Below are positions 1-11,348 of a stretch of 13,874 nucleotides of DNA, piece by piece (positions within the stretch are counted from its first letter, which is position 1; each line of letters opens with the position of its first letter). The stretch spans positions 1-13,874 of the forward strand of contig JAFGEY010000403.1 of the NCBI GenBank assembly GCA_016931365.1, written 5' to 3'. This DNA comes from Anaerolineae bacterium (GTDB lineage Bacteria; Chloroflexota; Anaerolineae; JAFGEY01). The notes under the pieces are model-generated. The model saw nothing but the letters and a program-made list of their open reading frames with translations. It did not search any database and was not told the DNA's origin. The position numbers were made by a program, and so were the translations under genes.

Positions 1-87
1 CGTCAGCGTCGTCTTGCCGTGGTCGATATGGCCAATCGTCCCCACGTTCACGTGTGGCTTGTCGCGAACGAACTTTTCCTTACCCAT
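1..87 (-). CDS. tuf: Elongation factor Tu, N-terminal fragment (cut by window edge)
   Basis: EF-Tu is the GTPase that delivers aminoacyl-tRNA to the ribosomal A site. Only the first 29 codons lie in the window; the rest continues past position 1. The translated start MGKEKFVRDKPHVNVGTIGH is followed by IDHGKTTLT, which contains the G1/P-loop GHIDHGKT characteristic of EF-Tu. The ATG at 87-85 is preceded by GGAGG with a 5-nt spacer, a strong ribosome binding site that fixes the start. The gene follows fusA after a 51-bp gap with no terminator visible, the normal last position of the str operon. The P-loop and N-terminus are diagnostic; nothing can be said about the body of the protein. Confidence 0.95.
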   Translation of the reverse strand, partial: MGKEKFVRDKPHVNVGTIGHIDHGKTTLT

Positions 88-138
88 CTAGTCCTCCGTA
101 AATCCTTGTATTGCTCAATAAAACGAAATACAAACTGG

Positions 139-2208
139 TTATCGATAGTATCCCAAAATGATACGTTCCGCCGCCGCTTGAGACACTGGTTCGTAATGGT
201 CAAACTCCATCGTGAACGTGCCGCGTCCTTGCGTCGTCGAGCGCAGCGTCGTCGCATAGCCAAACATTTCGGCCAAGGGGGCGATCACGTCGAGCGTTTG
301 GCCGCCAATTACAGAATCCATTCCCAAAATCTGCGCGCCGCGGGCGCTCAGGTCCCCCAGAACATCGCCCAGATAAGCTTCCGGCGTCACCACTTCGACC
401 TTCATCATCGGTTCGAGCAAAACCGGCGTTGCGTTTTGAGCGCCATCTTTGAGAGCCATCGATCCGGCGATGTGAAAGGCGATGGTCGAAGAATCCACTT
501 CGTGGTATGACCCCCCAACCACAGTCGCTTTGATGTCGATCAAGGGATAACCGGCCAACGGGCCGCTGTCCAGAGCTTCTTTGATCCCTTGCTCGATTGC
601 CCGGTGATATTCACTGGGAATCACCGTGCCCGAGACTCGCACTGAGAACTCGAGGCCTTTGCCGCGTTCGTTGGGCTCGACAGCAAGAACCACGTGCCCA
701 TACTGGCCACGCCCGCCCGATTGACGGACAAACTTGCCTTCCCCTTGAGCGTGCCGGGTGATCGACTCGCGATAAGCAACGCGCGGTTTCCCTACGTTGG
801 CCTTGACGCCAAACTCACGGAACATCCGGTCGACCAGCACTTCGAGGTGAAGCTCGCCCATTCCCCAGATCAGGGTTTGGCCGGTATTTTCGTCGTATCT
901 AATTTGAAAGGTCGGATCTTCTTCAGCCAACCGCTCCAAAGCTGCGCTCAACTTGGACTGGTCGGCGTCAGTGCGCGGCTCGATGGCTACCGAGATCACC
1001 GGTGCCGGAAATGCGATCGGTTCCAACAGCGCCGGACGTCCCTGAACACAGAGCGTATCGCCCGTAAAAGAAGATTTAAGCCCTAGCACAGCTCCGATGT
1101 CGCCCGCCCCAATTTCCTGAACATCCTCGCGCCGGTCGGCATACATCCGCACCAGACGGCCGATGCGCTCGCGTTGATCCTTATTGGCGTTGTAGACCGT
1201 TTCCCCGGCTTTGACCACACCCGAATAGACTCGGAAATAGGCCAGCCGCCCCATATAAGGGTCTGTCTGCACCTTGAAAATCAGGGCCGCCAACGGTGCG
1301 CTCGGTTCAGGCGGACAGGCAATGGTCGCACCCGTCTTGGGGTGTTCCCCTTCCATCACCGGGACATCCAGGGGTGAAGGCAAATAATCGACCACCGCAT
1401 CGAGCAACGCTTGAACTCCCTTGTTGTGCAAAGAACTGCCGCACAACACAGGAACCAGTTGATTGTTAATCGTCGCCCGCCGCAGAACAACTTGCAGCGC
1501 TTCGACCGAGATCGCCTCGCCCTCCAGGTACTTTTCGGCAATGTCGTCGTCGATCTCGGCCAGGGCTTCCAGCAAAGCTTCGCGACGTTCCTGGGCTTCG
1601 GCAAGCGCCTGATCGGGAACTGGGCCGCAGATCATCTCATTGCCCAATTCGTCCGCATAAGTGACGCTCTGCATTCGGAGCAGATCGATCTCACCGGCAA
1701 ACGCATCTTCGGCCCCCAGCGGCATCTGCACGGGAACAGGGTTCGCCAACAGCCGCTCGCGAATCATCGCCAGGGTTCGATCAAAATCTGCGCCAACGCG
1801 GTCCATTTTGTTGATATAGCAGATGCGCGGCACACGATATCGGTTGGCCTGACGCCACACAGTCTCCGACTGCGGCTGAACACCGGCGACACCGTCAAAA
1901 ATGACGATGCCCCCGTCCAACACACGCAACGAGCGCTGGACTTCGGCCGTAAAGTCGATGTGTCCCGGCGTATCAATCAGGTTGATCTGATGGTCATGCC
2001 AAAGACATGTTACCGCTGCCGACTGAATCGTGATCCCGCGTTCCCGTTCCTGATCCATCCAGTCCGTAACCGTGGTGCCATCATCGACATTACCCATCCG
2101 CGCGGTGCGCCCCGTATAAAAGAGCACGCGCTCGGTCGTCGTCGTTTTACCAGCATCGATATGCGCAATGATGCCTATGTTTCTAACTAGGGAGAGATTC
2201 TGAAGCAT
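139..2208 (-). CDS. fusA: Elongation factor G (translocation GTPase)
   Basis: EF-G uses GTP to drive tRNA-mRNA translocation and, with ribosome recycling factor, splits ribosomes after termination. The product is 689 aa, normal for EF-G. Visible motifs are G1 [12 protein letters not shown] (15-26), RGITI in switch I (57-61), DTPGH (79-83, catalytic His83) and NKMD (133-136). Domain II follows ([10 protein letters not shown]), then domains III-V with the conserved domain IV tip GSYHEVDSS and the C-terminal [17 protein letters not shown]. The frame is open up to 2310. I chose the ATG at 2208-2206 because GGAG lies 6 nt upstream and the EF-G homology starts here. Switch I reads [20 protein letters not shown] rather than the usual GEVHDGAATMDWMEQE, closer to EF-G2-type proteins. 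It lies 218 bp downstream of rpsG and 51 bp before tuf. Confidence 0.97.
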   Translation of the reverse strand: MLQNLSLVRNIGIIAHIDAGKTTTTERVLFYTGRTARMGNVDDGTTVTDWMDQERERGITIQSAAVTCLWHDHQINLIDTPGHIDFTAEVQRSLRVLDGGIVIFDGVAGVQPQSETVWRQANRYRVPRICYINKMDRVGADFDRTLAMIRERLLANPVPVQMPLGAEDAFAGEIDLLRMQSVTYADELGNEMICGPVPDQALAEAQERREALLEALAEIDDDIAEKYLEGEAISVEALQVVLRRATINNQLVPVLCGSSLHNKGVQALLDAVVDYLPSPLDVPVMEGEHPKTGATIACPPEPSAPLAALIFKVQTDPYMGRLAYFRVYSGVVKAGETVYNANKDQRERIGRLVRMYADRREDVQEIGAGDIGAVLGLKSSFTGDTLCVQGRPALLEPIAFPAPVISVAIEPRTDADQSKLSAALERLAEEDPTFQIRYDENTGQTLIWGMGELHLEVLVDRMFREFGVKANVGKPRVAYRESITRHAQGEGKFVRQSGGRGQYGHVVLAVEPNERGKGLEFSVRVSGTVIPSEYHRAIEQGIKEALDSGPLAGYPLIDIKATVVGGSYHEVDSSTIAFHIAGSMALKDGAQNATPVLLEPMMKVEVVTPEAYLGDVLGDLSARGAQILGMDSVIGGQTLDVIAPLAEMFGYATTLRSTTQGRGTFTMEFDHYEPVSQAAAERIILGYYR

Positions 2209-2335
2209 GGATGGCTCCACAGCCAGGAAACTGGGGGACTTGGCAGTCAGACATTGAGAATGTCCTGTTGACCATTCGACAAGGAGCCTTGTACTGACCA
2301 CCCTACCCAAGAAACCTGGAAGTGAGGGTATATGT

Positions 2336-2370
2336 AGCCCGACTCGGATAAAATTGGGATCGGTCGGGCT
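2336..2370. promoter_or_regulatory. Inverted repeat in the rpsG-fusA gap
   Basis: AGCCCGAC (2336-2343) and GTCGGGCT (2363-2370) form a perfect 8-bp stem with a 19-nt loop. On the minus strand, the direction of the operon, the stem is not followed by a U run, so it is not a standard intrinsic terminator there. On the plus strand it is followed by TTATT. It could be an RNA structure that tunes readthrough into fusA or protects an mRNA end. The function is inference; only the symmetry is observed. Confidence 0.45.
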
Positions 2371-2403
2371 TTATTAAATCAACAAAAGAGGCCGTGCCCT
2401 TGG

Positions 2404-2435
2404 CGTTGGTCCGCCAACAACTTGGTTTACCAACG
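2404..2435 (-). promoter_or_regulatory. Alternative stem-loops overlapping the rpsG stop codon
   Basis: Read on the minus strand, the rpsG end and the bases after it contain four TTGG/CCAA-type blocks. They can pair as TTGGT-AA-ACCAA across the TAA stop, as GTTGG-CGGA-CCAAC just downstream, or as a single outer stem CGTTGGT/ACCAACG (2429-2435 with 2404-2410). These pairings are mutually exclusive in part, as in a switchable structure. Ribosomal protein operons are often autoregulated through such mRNA structures, but no S7-binding signature was identified here. Confidence 0.3.
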
Positions 2436-2897
2436 ATAATGAGCAAAGGCCTTGTTTGCTTCTGCCATACGGTGCGTATCTTCACGCCGTTTCACAGCCG
2501 CACCGACGTTATTTGCAGCGTCCATCAGTTCATTGGCGAGCTTTTCTGCCATGTTTTTGCCCGAACGAGACCGCGCCGCCTGGATAATCCAACGCAACGC
2601 CAGTTCAATTCGTCGTTCCGGCCCCACTTCCACCGGCACCTGATAGGTTGCACCACCCACTCGGCGAGGCTTGACCTCAATCAGCGGGACCGCGTTTTTG
2701 AGGGCCTGCTCAAATGTCTCCAATGGATGGCGGTTGGCTCGCTCGCCCACAATATCCATGGCATCATAAACAATGCCATTCGCCACACTCTTTTTGCCGC
2801 GCATCATCAGACGGTTGACGAGCATGGTGATATGTTCATTGTTATATCTCAGATCTGGTTCAATCCGACGTTTTGCGGGATGATATCGTCTTGGCAT
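2427..2897 (-). CDS. rpsG: 30S ribosomal protein S7
   Basis: S7 is a primary 16S rRNA-binding protein that nucleates assembly of the 30S head and lines the E site. The 156-aa product has the family's usual length. It starts [20 protein letters not shown], carries the beta-hairpin segment [11 protein letters not shown] near residues 81-91, and ends with the typical helix [19 protein letters not shown]. The ATG at 2897-2895 is preceded by AGGAG with a 6-nt spacer. It sits 26 bp after rpsL, so the two are surely co-transcribed from the promoter at 3454-3482. In E. coli S7 represses its own operon by binding the rpsL-rpsG junction. Here that junction is very short, while the gap after rpsG is long and structured. 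Confidence 0.98.
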   Translation of the reverse strand: MPRRYHPAKRRIEPDLRYNNEHITMLVNRLMMRGKKSVANGIVYDAMDIVGERANRHPLETFEQALKNAVPLIEVKPRRVGGATYQVPVEVGPERRIELALRWIIQAARSRSGKNMAEKLANELMDAANNVGAAVKRREDTHRMAEANKAFAHYRW

Positions 2898-2923
2898 ATT
2901 TGACTCCTAGCTCGTTCTTGAAC

Positions 2924-3340
2924 CTACTTGGGCTTGCGCGTTCCATACTTGGAACGCTGCTGCTGACGCCCATCAACGCCGTCGGTATCCAACGCGCCAC
3001 GCACGATGTGATAACGCACACTAGGCAAGTCTTTTACACGCCCACCACGTACCAGCACCACTGAGTGTTCCTGCAAACGATGTCCCTCGCCGGGAATGTA
3101 GGCAGTTATCTCGATGCTGTTGGACAAACGAACGCGGGCGATCTTGCGCAACGCCGAGTTGGGTTTTTTGGGCGTCTGAGTGCGGACAACTGTACATACA
3201 CCGCGCTTCTGCGGCGCACCACTAGACCGACGCGTGCGCTTACCCTTTAAGGCATTAAACGTAAACAACATCGCCGGCGACTTGCTGCGTTTCGGATTGG
3301 GTCTCCGACCTTTGCGTACTAACTGGTTGATTGTAGGCAA
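2924..3340 (-). CDS. rpsL: 30S ribosomal protein S12
   Basis: S12 sits at the decoding centre and controls tRNA selection accuracy. The start is best placed at TTG (3340-3338), giving the canonical [18 protein letters not shown] lies 5 nt upstream, and the frame upstream contains no family sequence. The product is 138 aa, the length of Bacillus S12. It carries a roughly 14-residue insertion (about residues 22-42) relative to E. coli S12, like that in Firmicutes. [11 protein letters not shown] (56-66), [13 protein letters not shown] (84-96) and RGGRVKDLP (98-106) are intact. These include the lysines linked to streptomycin sensitivity (58/59 and 103) and Asp104, equivalent to the methylthiolated Asp of E. 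coli. It is the first gene of the str operon and has its own promoter. Confidence 0.97.
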   Translation of the reverse strand: MPTINQLVRKGRRPNPKRSKSPAMLFTFNALKGKRTRRSSGAPQKRGVCTVVRTQTPKKPNSALRKIARVRLSNSIEITAYIPGEGHRLQEHSVVLVRGGRVKDLPSVRYHIVRGALDTDGVDGRQQQRSKYGTRKPK

Positions 3341-3372
3341 GACAACCTCCCTTGCTTTTTTGCACAATATGA

Positions 3373-3395
3373 GGCCGCCGAACTACAAGGCGGCC
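3373..3395 (-). promoter_or_regulatory. GC-rich hairpin in the rpsL leader
   Basis: GGCCGCC (3373-3379) and GGCGGCC (3389-3395) form a perfect, all-GC 7-bp stem with a 9-nt loop. It lies in the 5' untranslated region about 30 nt before the rpsL ribosome binding site. On the minus strand it is followed by TCATATTGTGC, not a U tract, so it is unlikely to be a terminator. A role in mRNA stability or translational control of S12 is possible but is inference. Confidence 0.45.
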
Positions 3396-3453
3396 CCCAC
3401 AGAACAGACTGTTTGACTAGATGGCTGGTTAAGCCCCTTATGCACGAAAGGAG

Positions 3454-3482
3454 ATTATAATCGAATTTCAACCTCTTGTCAA
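3454..3482 (-). promoter_or_regulatory. Consensus sigma70-type promoter for rpsL-rpsG-fusA-tuf
   Basis: On the minus strand, TTGACA (3482-3477) is followed after exactly 17 nt by TATAAT (3459-3454), a perfect match to the housekeeping consensus. Transcription would begin near 3447, giving a leader of roughly 107 nt before the rpsL start codon. This separates str-operon transcription from rpoB. Confidence 0.85.
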
Positions 3483-3631
3483 GTCACCTTTTCCGTTCTG
3501 AATACAAAAATTACTGTGACTCGACATCTTGAAAACATACTACATATGGGTGACGACCGGCATTTGAATACTGTATTTCGTGTCGCGTGTATAATCAAGA
3601 ACGATGACCCTGCTGACACGACCACCTTGCA

Positions 3632-3650
3632 GGCACAGGATCACTGTGCC
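3632..3650 (-). terminator. Hairpin just after rpoB, possible transcript end
   Basis: GGCACAG (3632-3638) and CTGTGCC (3644-3650) form a perfect 7-bp stem with a 5-nt loop, starting 10 nt after the rpoB stop codon. The following minus-strand bases are TGCAAGG, without a U run, so it is not a classical intrinsic terminator. Its position fits a 3'-end stabiliser or a weak terminator. Confidence 0.4.
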
Positions 3651-3660
3651 GATCTTGAAA

Positions 3661-7647
<3,987 letters not shown>

Positions 7648-7670
7648 TCACTACTCCCTTCCAGACACAT

Positions 7671-7712
7671 AAAAAACCCAATTAGCGCCAAAGGCGTCGG
7701 TGTAATTGGGTT
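7671..7712 (-). terminator. Terminator-like hairpin in the rpoB leader (candidate attenuator)
   Basis: On the minus strand, AACCCAATTA (7712-7703) pairs perfectly with TAATTGGGTT (7684-7675). An inner CGCC-TTT-GGCG stem lies within, and the hairpin runs into a U tract (plus-strand A run 7671-7676). That is the form of an intrinsic terminator. It lies downstream of the rpoB promoter and 16 nt upstream of the AAGGGAG ribosome binding site, so every rpoB transcript from that promoter must cross it. Some of the stop signal may also serve transcripts arriving from the kinase gene. Confidence 0.7.
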
Positions 7713-7726
7713 CACATCATCAACAT
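7712..7726 (-). other. Four-codon open frame in the rpoB leader (Met-Leu-Met-Met-stop)
   Basis: Minus-strand ATG TTG ATG ATG TGA starts only about 4 nt after the expected transcription start and stops on the first base of the terminator-like hairpin. There is no room for a ribosome binding site, so translation would have to be leaderless. A ribosome on it would cover the left arm of the hairpin. Such a short frame can arise by chance. Confidence 0.15.
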
Positions 7727-7736
7727 GCGACTTTAT

Positions 7737-7765
7737 ATTATACTCGATCTCAAAATCCGTGTCAA
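7737..7765 (-). promoter_or_regulatory. Consensus sigma70-type promoter for rpoB
   Basis: Minus-strand TTGACA (7765-7760) is followed after 17 nt by TATAAT (7742-7737), a perfect consensus match. The predicted start is near 7730, giving a leader of about 80 nt that contains the hairpin at 7671-7712. rpoB is therefore a separate transcription unit from the upstream kinase. Confidence 0.85.
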
Positions 7766-7883
7766 TACTCAATTTTTTGATTTCTGGGGCTGTTGCGCTG
7801 ATCCAAGTTGATCCGAATCGTCGCGAGTGCGTCAAAATCGGCTGTCGTGGATATGGGATTTGTCTCGTTCTCTGTGAGAATGT

Positions 7884-7910
7884 GGGGCTGGCCCCTTGCC
7901 AGAAAACCCC
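7884..7910 (-). terminator. GC-rich hairpin after the kinase gene, weak terminator candidate
   Basis: On the minus strand GGGG-UUUU-CUGGC-AAGGG-GCCAG-CCCC folds as a 5-bp stem extended by four G-C pairs across a 4-nt bulge, beginning 58 nt past the kinase stop codon. No U tract follows. It may mark the 3' end of the kinase transcript. The rest of the gap between kinase and rpoB holds only the rpoB promoter and leader. Confidence 0.3.
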
Positions 7911-7967
7911 CATTTGATCAACTCGGCAAGCAAAACTGGAGGGGCTAGGAAAATGCGTCTTTGCTCG

Positions 7968-10900
7968 CTATCGAACCGTAAAATAGCTCAACGTGACACA
8001 CTCGGCGATCTTGGTGCCGCTCGCATTATAGGCCGACGCTTCCCAGTGATACTCACCCGGCTCTACCGCGGCGGGCAGTGTGTACTGGGTGGCCGTCACC
8101 TGGACAAAATTGACCACGGTTTTGAAATCTGCTCCGCCGGCAGCATAAACCTTGTAATAGGCCGCTCCGGGGTAGGCCTCCCAGATCATAGTGGGCGTAC
8201 GCGAGTCCACTACAGCTCTGCCAGTGGGCGAGATTGGCTTGAGATCGTACTTGACGACCGACGCGTTGCGTACGTTAACCGTCTGTCCGGCCTGCACCTC
8301 GACTGACATACCCAGCCACATAGTCTCGTTGCCCTGACCAGGTACTTGAGTCACAAAGCTGTATTTGCCTGGCGACACCCCTTCGATCCGATACGTTCCA
8401 TCGGCCCCGCTGGTCGTCTTGTATTCGGTCCCCTTGCAGCCGCCAAACATGTGCCAGTCCGAGCAGAGCTTGACGGCGACGCCGGCAAAGGGCTGTCCGT
8501 TCCACAGAATTCGCCCTTGAACAACAGCCGAGCCGGACGCTGCCGGAGTGGTCTCAACTGGGGTAGCCGCGCTCGGCGTAGGTGTAGGGAGTTGCTGCGG
8601 CGTCGGCGGGATGTCGCGCGCGAGTGGAACGTCGTTTGGATCAAATTCAATCGCTATGACGGTGACAGAAATCCAGCCCAACTGGTCGGTATCGTCCACC
8701 TGCACCCAGAACCAGTCTGCTTCTGCCGTCCGCTCTAGCGCGGTGAGACGAGTGCCCTGTTTCAGCACCGTGAGCACCGGGTAGGCCTTGCCCGGCCCCG
8801 CACGCAGGTTGACGTTTTCCCCGCTCACTTGGGCGCCCCAGGCTGATACGGCTGTCGTGGTGGGCATCGCCATCTTTTTAGGTGTCGGGGAGGTTTTTTG
8901 GGTTGCCGTCGCTTGGGGCAGCGTGGACAGTGGTGTGGGAGGCTGCTGCGGCGTTGGTGGGATGTTGCGCCCAGCTGGAATGTCGTTCGGGTCAAATTCG
9001 ATGGTGATGACGGTGACAGAAATCCAGCCCAACTGGTCGGTTTCGTTTACCCGCACTCTGAACCAGTCCACTTCGTCCGTCCGCTCCAGCACGGTGAGGC
9101 GGGTGCCCTGCTTGAGCACCGCGAGCACCGGATAGACCTTGCCCGGCCCGGTGCGCAAGTTGACATTCTCCCCACTCACCTGCGCGCTCCAGGCTGGCGT
9201 GGCCGTCTTTTTGGGCGTCGGGGTAGTGGTCCGGGTGGGCGTCATCTGGAACCATTTGCCATCTCTGGAAAATTGGCTTACGTTAGCCAACGCTGCGATC
9301 AACACAATAATACCTATCAGGGCGGGAAGCAGCCGCCACCATTGGATGCGCTCGACGATTTTGATCTTGAAAAACTGCTCCAACTCGTCTTTAACCTGTC
9401 CCCGCTTATAGGCATCGGGAAAAGCCAGGTCGCGCAGGCGTAACCGCCGCCCATCCGGCGTGACGCCGGTCAGCTGCATCCGGTTCCAGTTGATCCACTT
9501 TTGCACGACACCGCGCATCAACTCATCGATCACCACCCGGCTGCCATCGGCAAACTCGAACGTGGCAGCGCGGCCCTGGAACGCGATGCTGAGCGGTTTT
9601 TTCAGGCTCACCACCAGCGTTCCAGCGATCAGGTCTCCGATGCGTTGGTGGAGCGGCGTGACCCAGATCAGAATGGCTCCCAACGGATTGGCCTCCAAGA
9701 GGCCGAACAGGGCGCGGATGGCGGCCCGCGCATAGCCACAGCGCGTGCCATCCTTTTTGACCACTCGCAGCACGGTTAGCGGCCGCGCACCAATCCATTT
9801 GCCCAGCGTCATCCCGGTGGCCCCTTCCAGGAGCGTAAAGTAGAGCAGCCAGACGAGCGGAAAGACGATCAGCACTACGCCTCCCAGCCATGCCTCAAAG
9901 TCTTGTTTTTCAAGCGCCCCGCGTGCCAGCGCAACAATCAATAGGATGATCGACGAAATCAGCAGGATGGTTGCGAAATCAAAGAAAAGAGCGCTCAAGC
10001 GGACAAGCACACCTTCGCCCTGACGGTCCCAGATATTCAACTCGCGCGCGGGTTCAGCTACACGAACGGACTGGTTGATCTGTTCGCCCAGAAAAGCACT
10101 TTCGACGCGGCGATTTTGCGCCAGCGTGCCGCACTGCTTGCACCGTCCCTGCTCATCCACTGGTCCGACAGACTGACACTGCGGGCAGTCGCCCAGGATC
10201 GAGACCTGAAATCTGGCCCCGCAGTAACGGCATACCTGTGCCTCAGACTGGATGGTTTCGGCGCACGCCGGGCATTTTTTGATGCCGAGAGCCCCGGAAA
10301 GCCAGGACAGCGAATCGCTGGCTTGAGCCAGTTGCACCGGCTCTATTGCCGGCATGCCGGACGGCGGCGTCCAACCCTCGGCCAGGCGAACGGCCTCATC
10401 AAAGGCAGCGACCATTTCTGCCGCCGTCTGGAAACGATGGTCGGGGTTTTTAGACAATGCCTTGAGGATAACCTGTTCCACCTCTGGAGACACGTCGGGT
10501 TTGACAAGATGGGGCAGCAGCAGCGGCGCGGTGATGTGTTTGAGCACAACAGCCAACGGGGTCTCGGCCTGAAAAGGCACCTGACCGGTGACCATTTCGT
10601 AGAGTATCACACCCAGCGAGTAAATATCGCTGCGCGCATCTGCTTTTTCTCCCTGACCCTGCTCTGGACTCATGTAGGCCGGCGTGCCCACGCCAACACC
10701 GGCCGCCGTGAACTGTATGGAAGCCTCCATGATCCGCGCCAGGCCAAAATCGGTCAAATAGCAATCGCCATGGGCATCCAGCAAGATGTTGCTCGGTTTC
10801 ACATCGCGGTGCACCACGCCCAGGCGGTGAGCATAGTCCAGTGCACTGCCAACCTGGTTCAAGATGCGGTTGATCTCGGCCAGGCTCACCGGCCCGTCTG

Positions 10901-11204
10901 CGAGCCGATCTTTGAGCGTGCCGGCCTCGATGAAGCGCATGACCAGATAGAGTTGCTGCTCCACCTGGCCCGAATCGTAAACAGGCAAGATGTGCGGGTG
11001 TTCCAGCCGGGCGATGACCTTGACCTCACGGTCAAAGCGACCGCGCAGCTCGGCGTCCTGGCTCATCTGTTCCGGCAGAACCTTGATGGCGACAGAGCGA
11101 TCCATTCCGGCATGGTAGGCCTTGTAGACGACAGCCATTCCACCCATGCCGATTTGTTCCAGGACACGATAAGGCCCTAATTCCTGACCGATCAAATTAG
11201 CCAC
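7968..11204 (-). CDS. Membrane Ser/Thr protein kinase with zinc ribbons, RDD module and SH3b repeats
   Basis: This 1078-aa protein is predicted to phosphorylate Ser/Thr on cytoplasmic targets in response to an envelope signal. It has a Hanks-type kinase domain (about 12-270): glycine loop GMGGMAVVY (19-27), Lys41, HRDVKPSN (132-139, catalytic Asp134), DFG (152-154) and SPE (179-181). Next are two CxxC zinc ribbons (C311/314/325/328 and C340/343/355/358). An RDD-type membrane module follows (about 398-535), then a linker and another hydrophobic helix (623-641). Pro/Thr-rich linkers join two SH3b domains (671-740, 788-857). The end holds a carboxypeptidase-regulatory-like beta-sandwich (892-982, with C914 and C923 a possible disulfide) and an FN3-like domain (985-1078). 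The start is GTG, with GGAG 9 nt upstream. SH3b domains often bind peptidoglycan. The topology is uncertain because the third RDD helix is weak. Confidence 0.9.
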   Translation of the reverse strand: MANLIGQELGPYRVLEQIGMGGMAVVYKAYHAGMDRSVAIKVLPEQMSQDAELRGRFDREVKVIARLEHPHILPVYDSGQVEQQLYLVMRFIEAGTLKDRLADGPVSLAEINRILNQVGSALDYAHRLGVVHRDVKPSNILLDAHGDCYLTDFGLARIMEASIQFTAAGVGVGTPAYMSPEQGQGEKADARSDIYSLGVILYEMVTGQVPFQAETPLAVVLKHITAPLLLPHLVKPDVSPEVEQVILKALSKNPDHRFQTAAEMVAAFDEAVRLAEGWTPPSGMPAIEPVQLAQASDSLSWLSGALGIKKCPACAETIQSEAQVCRYCGARFQVSILGDCPQCQSVGPVDEQGRCKQCGTLAQNRRVESAFLGEQINQSVRVAEPARELNIWDRQGEGVLVRLSALFFDFATILLISSIILLIVALARGALEKQDFEAWLGGVVLIVFPLVWLLYFTLLEGATGMTLGKWIGARPLTVLRVVKKDGTRCGYARAAIRALFGLLEANPLGAILIWVTPLHQRIGDLIAGTLVVSLKKPLSIAFQGRAATFEFADGSRVVIDELMRGVVQKWINWNRMQLTGVTPDGRRLRLRDLAFPDAYKRGQVKDELEQFFKIKIVERIQWWRLLPALIGIIVLIAALANVSQFSRDGKWFQMTPTRTTTPTPKKTATPAWSAQVSGENVNLRTGPGKVYPVLAVLKQGTRLTVLERTDEVDWFRVRVNETDQLGWISVTVITIEFDPNDIPAGRNIPPTPQQPPTPLSTLPQATATQKTSPTPKKMAMPTTTAVSAWGAQVSGENVNLRAGPGKAYPVLTVLKQGTRLTALERTAEADWFWVQVDDTDQLGWISVTVIAIEFDPNDVPLARDIPPTPQQLPTPTPSAATPVETTPAASGSAVVQGRILWNGQPFAGVAVKLCSDWHMFGGCKGTEYKTTSGADGTYRIEGVSPGKYSFVTQVPGQGNETMWLGMSVEVQAGQTVNVRNASVVKYDLKPISPTGRAVVDSRTPTMIWEAYPGAAYYKVYAAGGADFKTVVNFVQVTATQYTLPAAVEPGEYHWEASAYNASGTKIAECVTLSYFTVR
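8580..8891 (-). repeat. SH3b unit, second copy (within the kinase gene)
   Basis: This segment encodes residues 772-875: linker SPTPKK, SH3b domain and linker TPQQLPTP. It repeats the unit at 8931-9224. Over 71 aligned residues starting at AWGAQVSGEN, 59 are identical to the first copy, and long DNA blocks are shared. The offset of the SH3b domains is 117 residues, so the frame is kept. It is an in-gene tandem duplication. Confidence 0.85.
8931..9224 (-). repeat. SH3b unit, first copy (within the kinase gene)
   Basis: This segment encodes residues 661-758: linker TPTPKK, SH3b domain with the NVNLRTGPG motif, and linker TPQQPPTP. It is the partner of the unit at 8580-8891. The linkers differ by small in-frame indels while the folded domains are nearly the same. 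Confidence 0.85.
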
Positions 11205-11319
11205 CGTGCCGCTCTCCGTATGGCGGACAAACTAATATGAAACAAGAAAGATGTTAGGAAAAGCAAATGTCATAAATCAAAAGGGGTAAGCGTGTAGAAA
11301 ATCAATGATGACAAGATCG

Positions 11320-11348
11320 ATTGTAGCACAGCAGTCGGAGAGTGTCAA
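11320..11348 (-). promoter_or_regulatory. Sigma70-type promoter for the kinase gene
   Basis: Minus-strand TTGACA (11348-11343) is followed after 17 nt by TACAAT (11325-11320), one mismatch from consensus. The predicted start near 11313 leaves a leader of about 108 nt, AT-rich and without an obvious hairpin, before the GTG start. Confidence 0.75.

Noticed and set aside
2209..2310. N-terminal extension of fusA by 34 residues
   Set aside because: The extension has no EF-G homology and no good ribosome binding site, while the ATG at 2208 has GGAG at 6-nt spacing and gives the standard EF-G start.
3341..3367. Upstream TTG start for rpsL adding nine residues
   Set aside because: The extra residues lie across the Shine-Dalgarno sequence GGGAGG and are not part of S12; the TTG at 3340 gives the canonical PTINQL start.
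3570..3596. Possible plus-strand promoter (TTGAAT then TATAAT) upstream of rpsL, and a minus-strand TTGATT-17-TACAGT
   Set aside because: The plus-strand boxes are 20 nt apart and would drive transcription antisense to rpoB. The minus-strand pair has two mismatches in each box and is overshadowed by the perfect promoter at 3454-3482.
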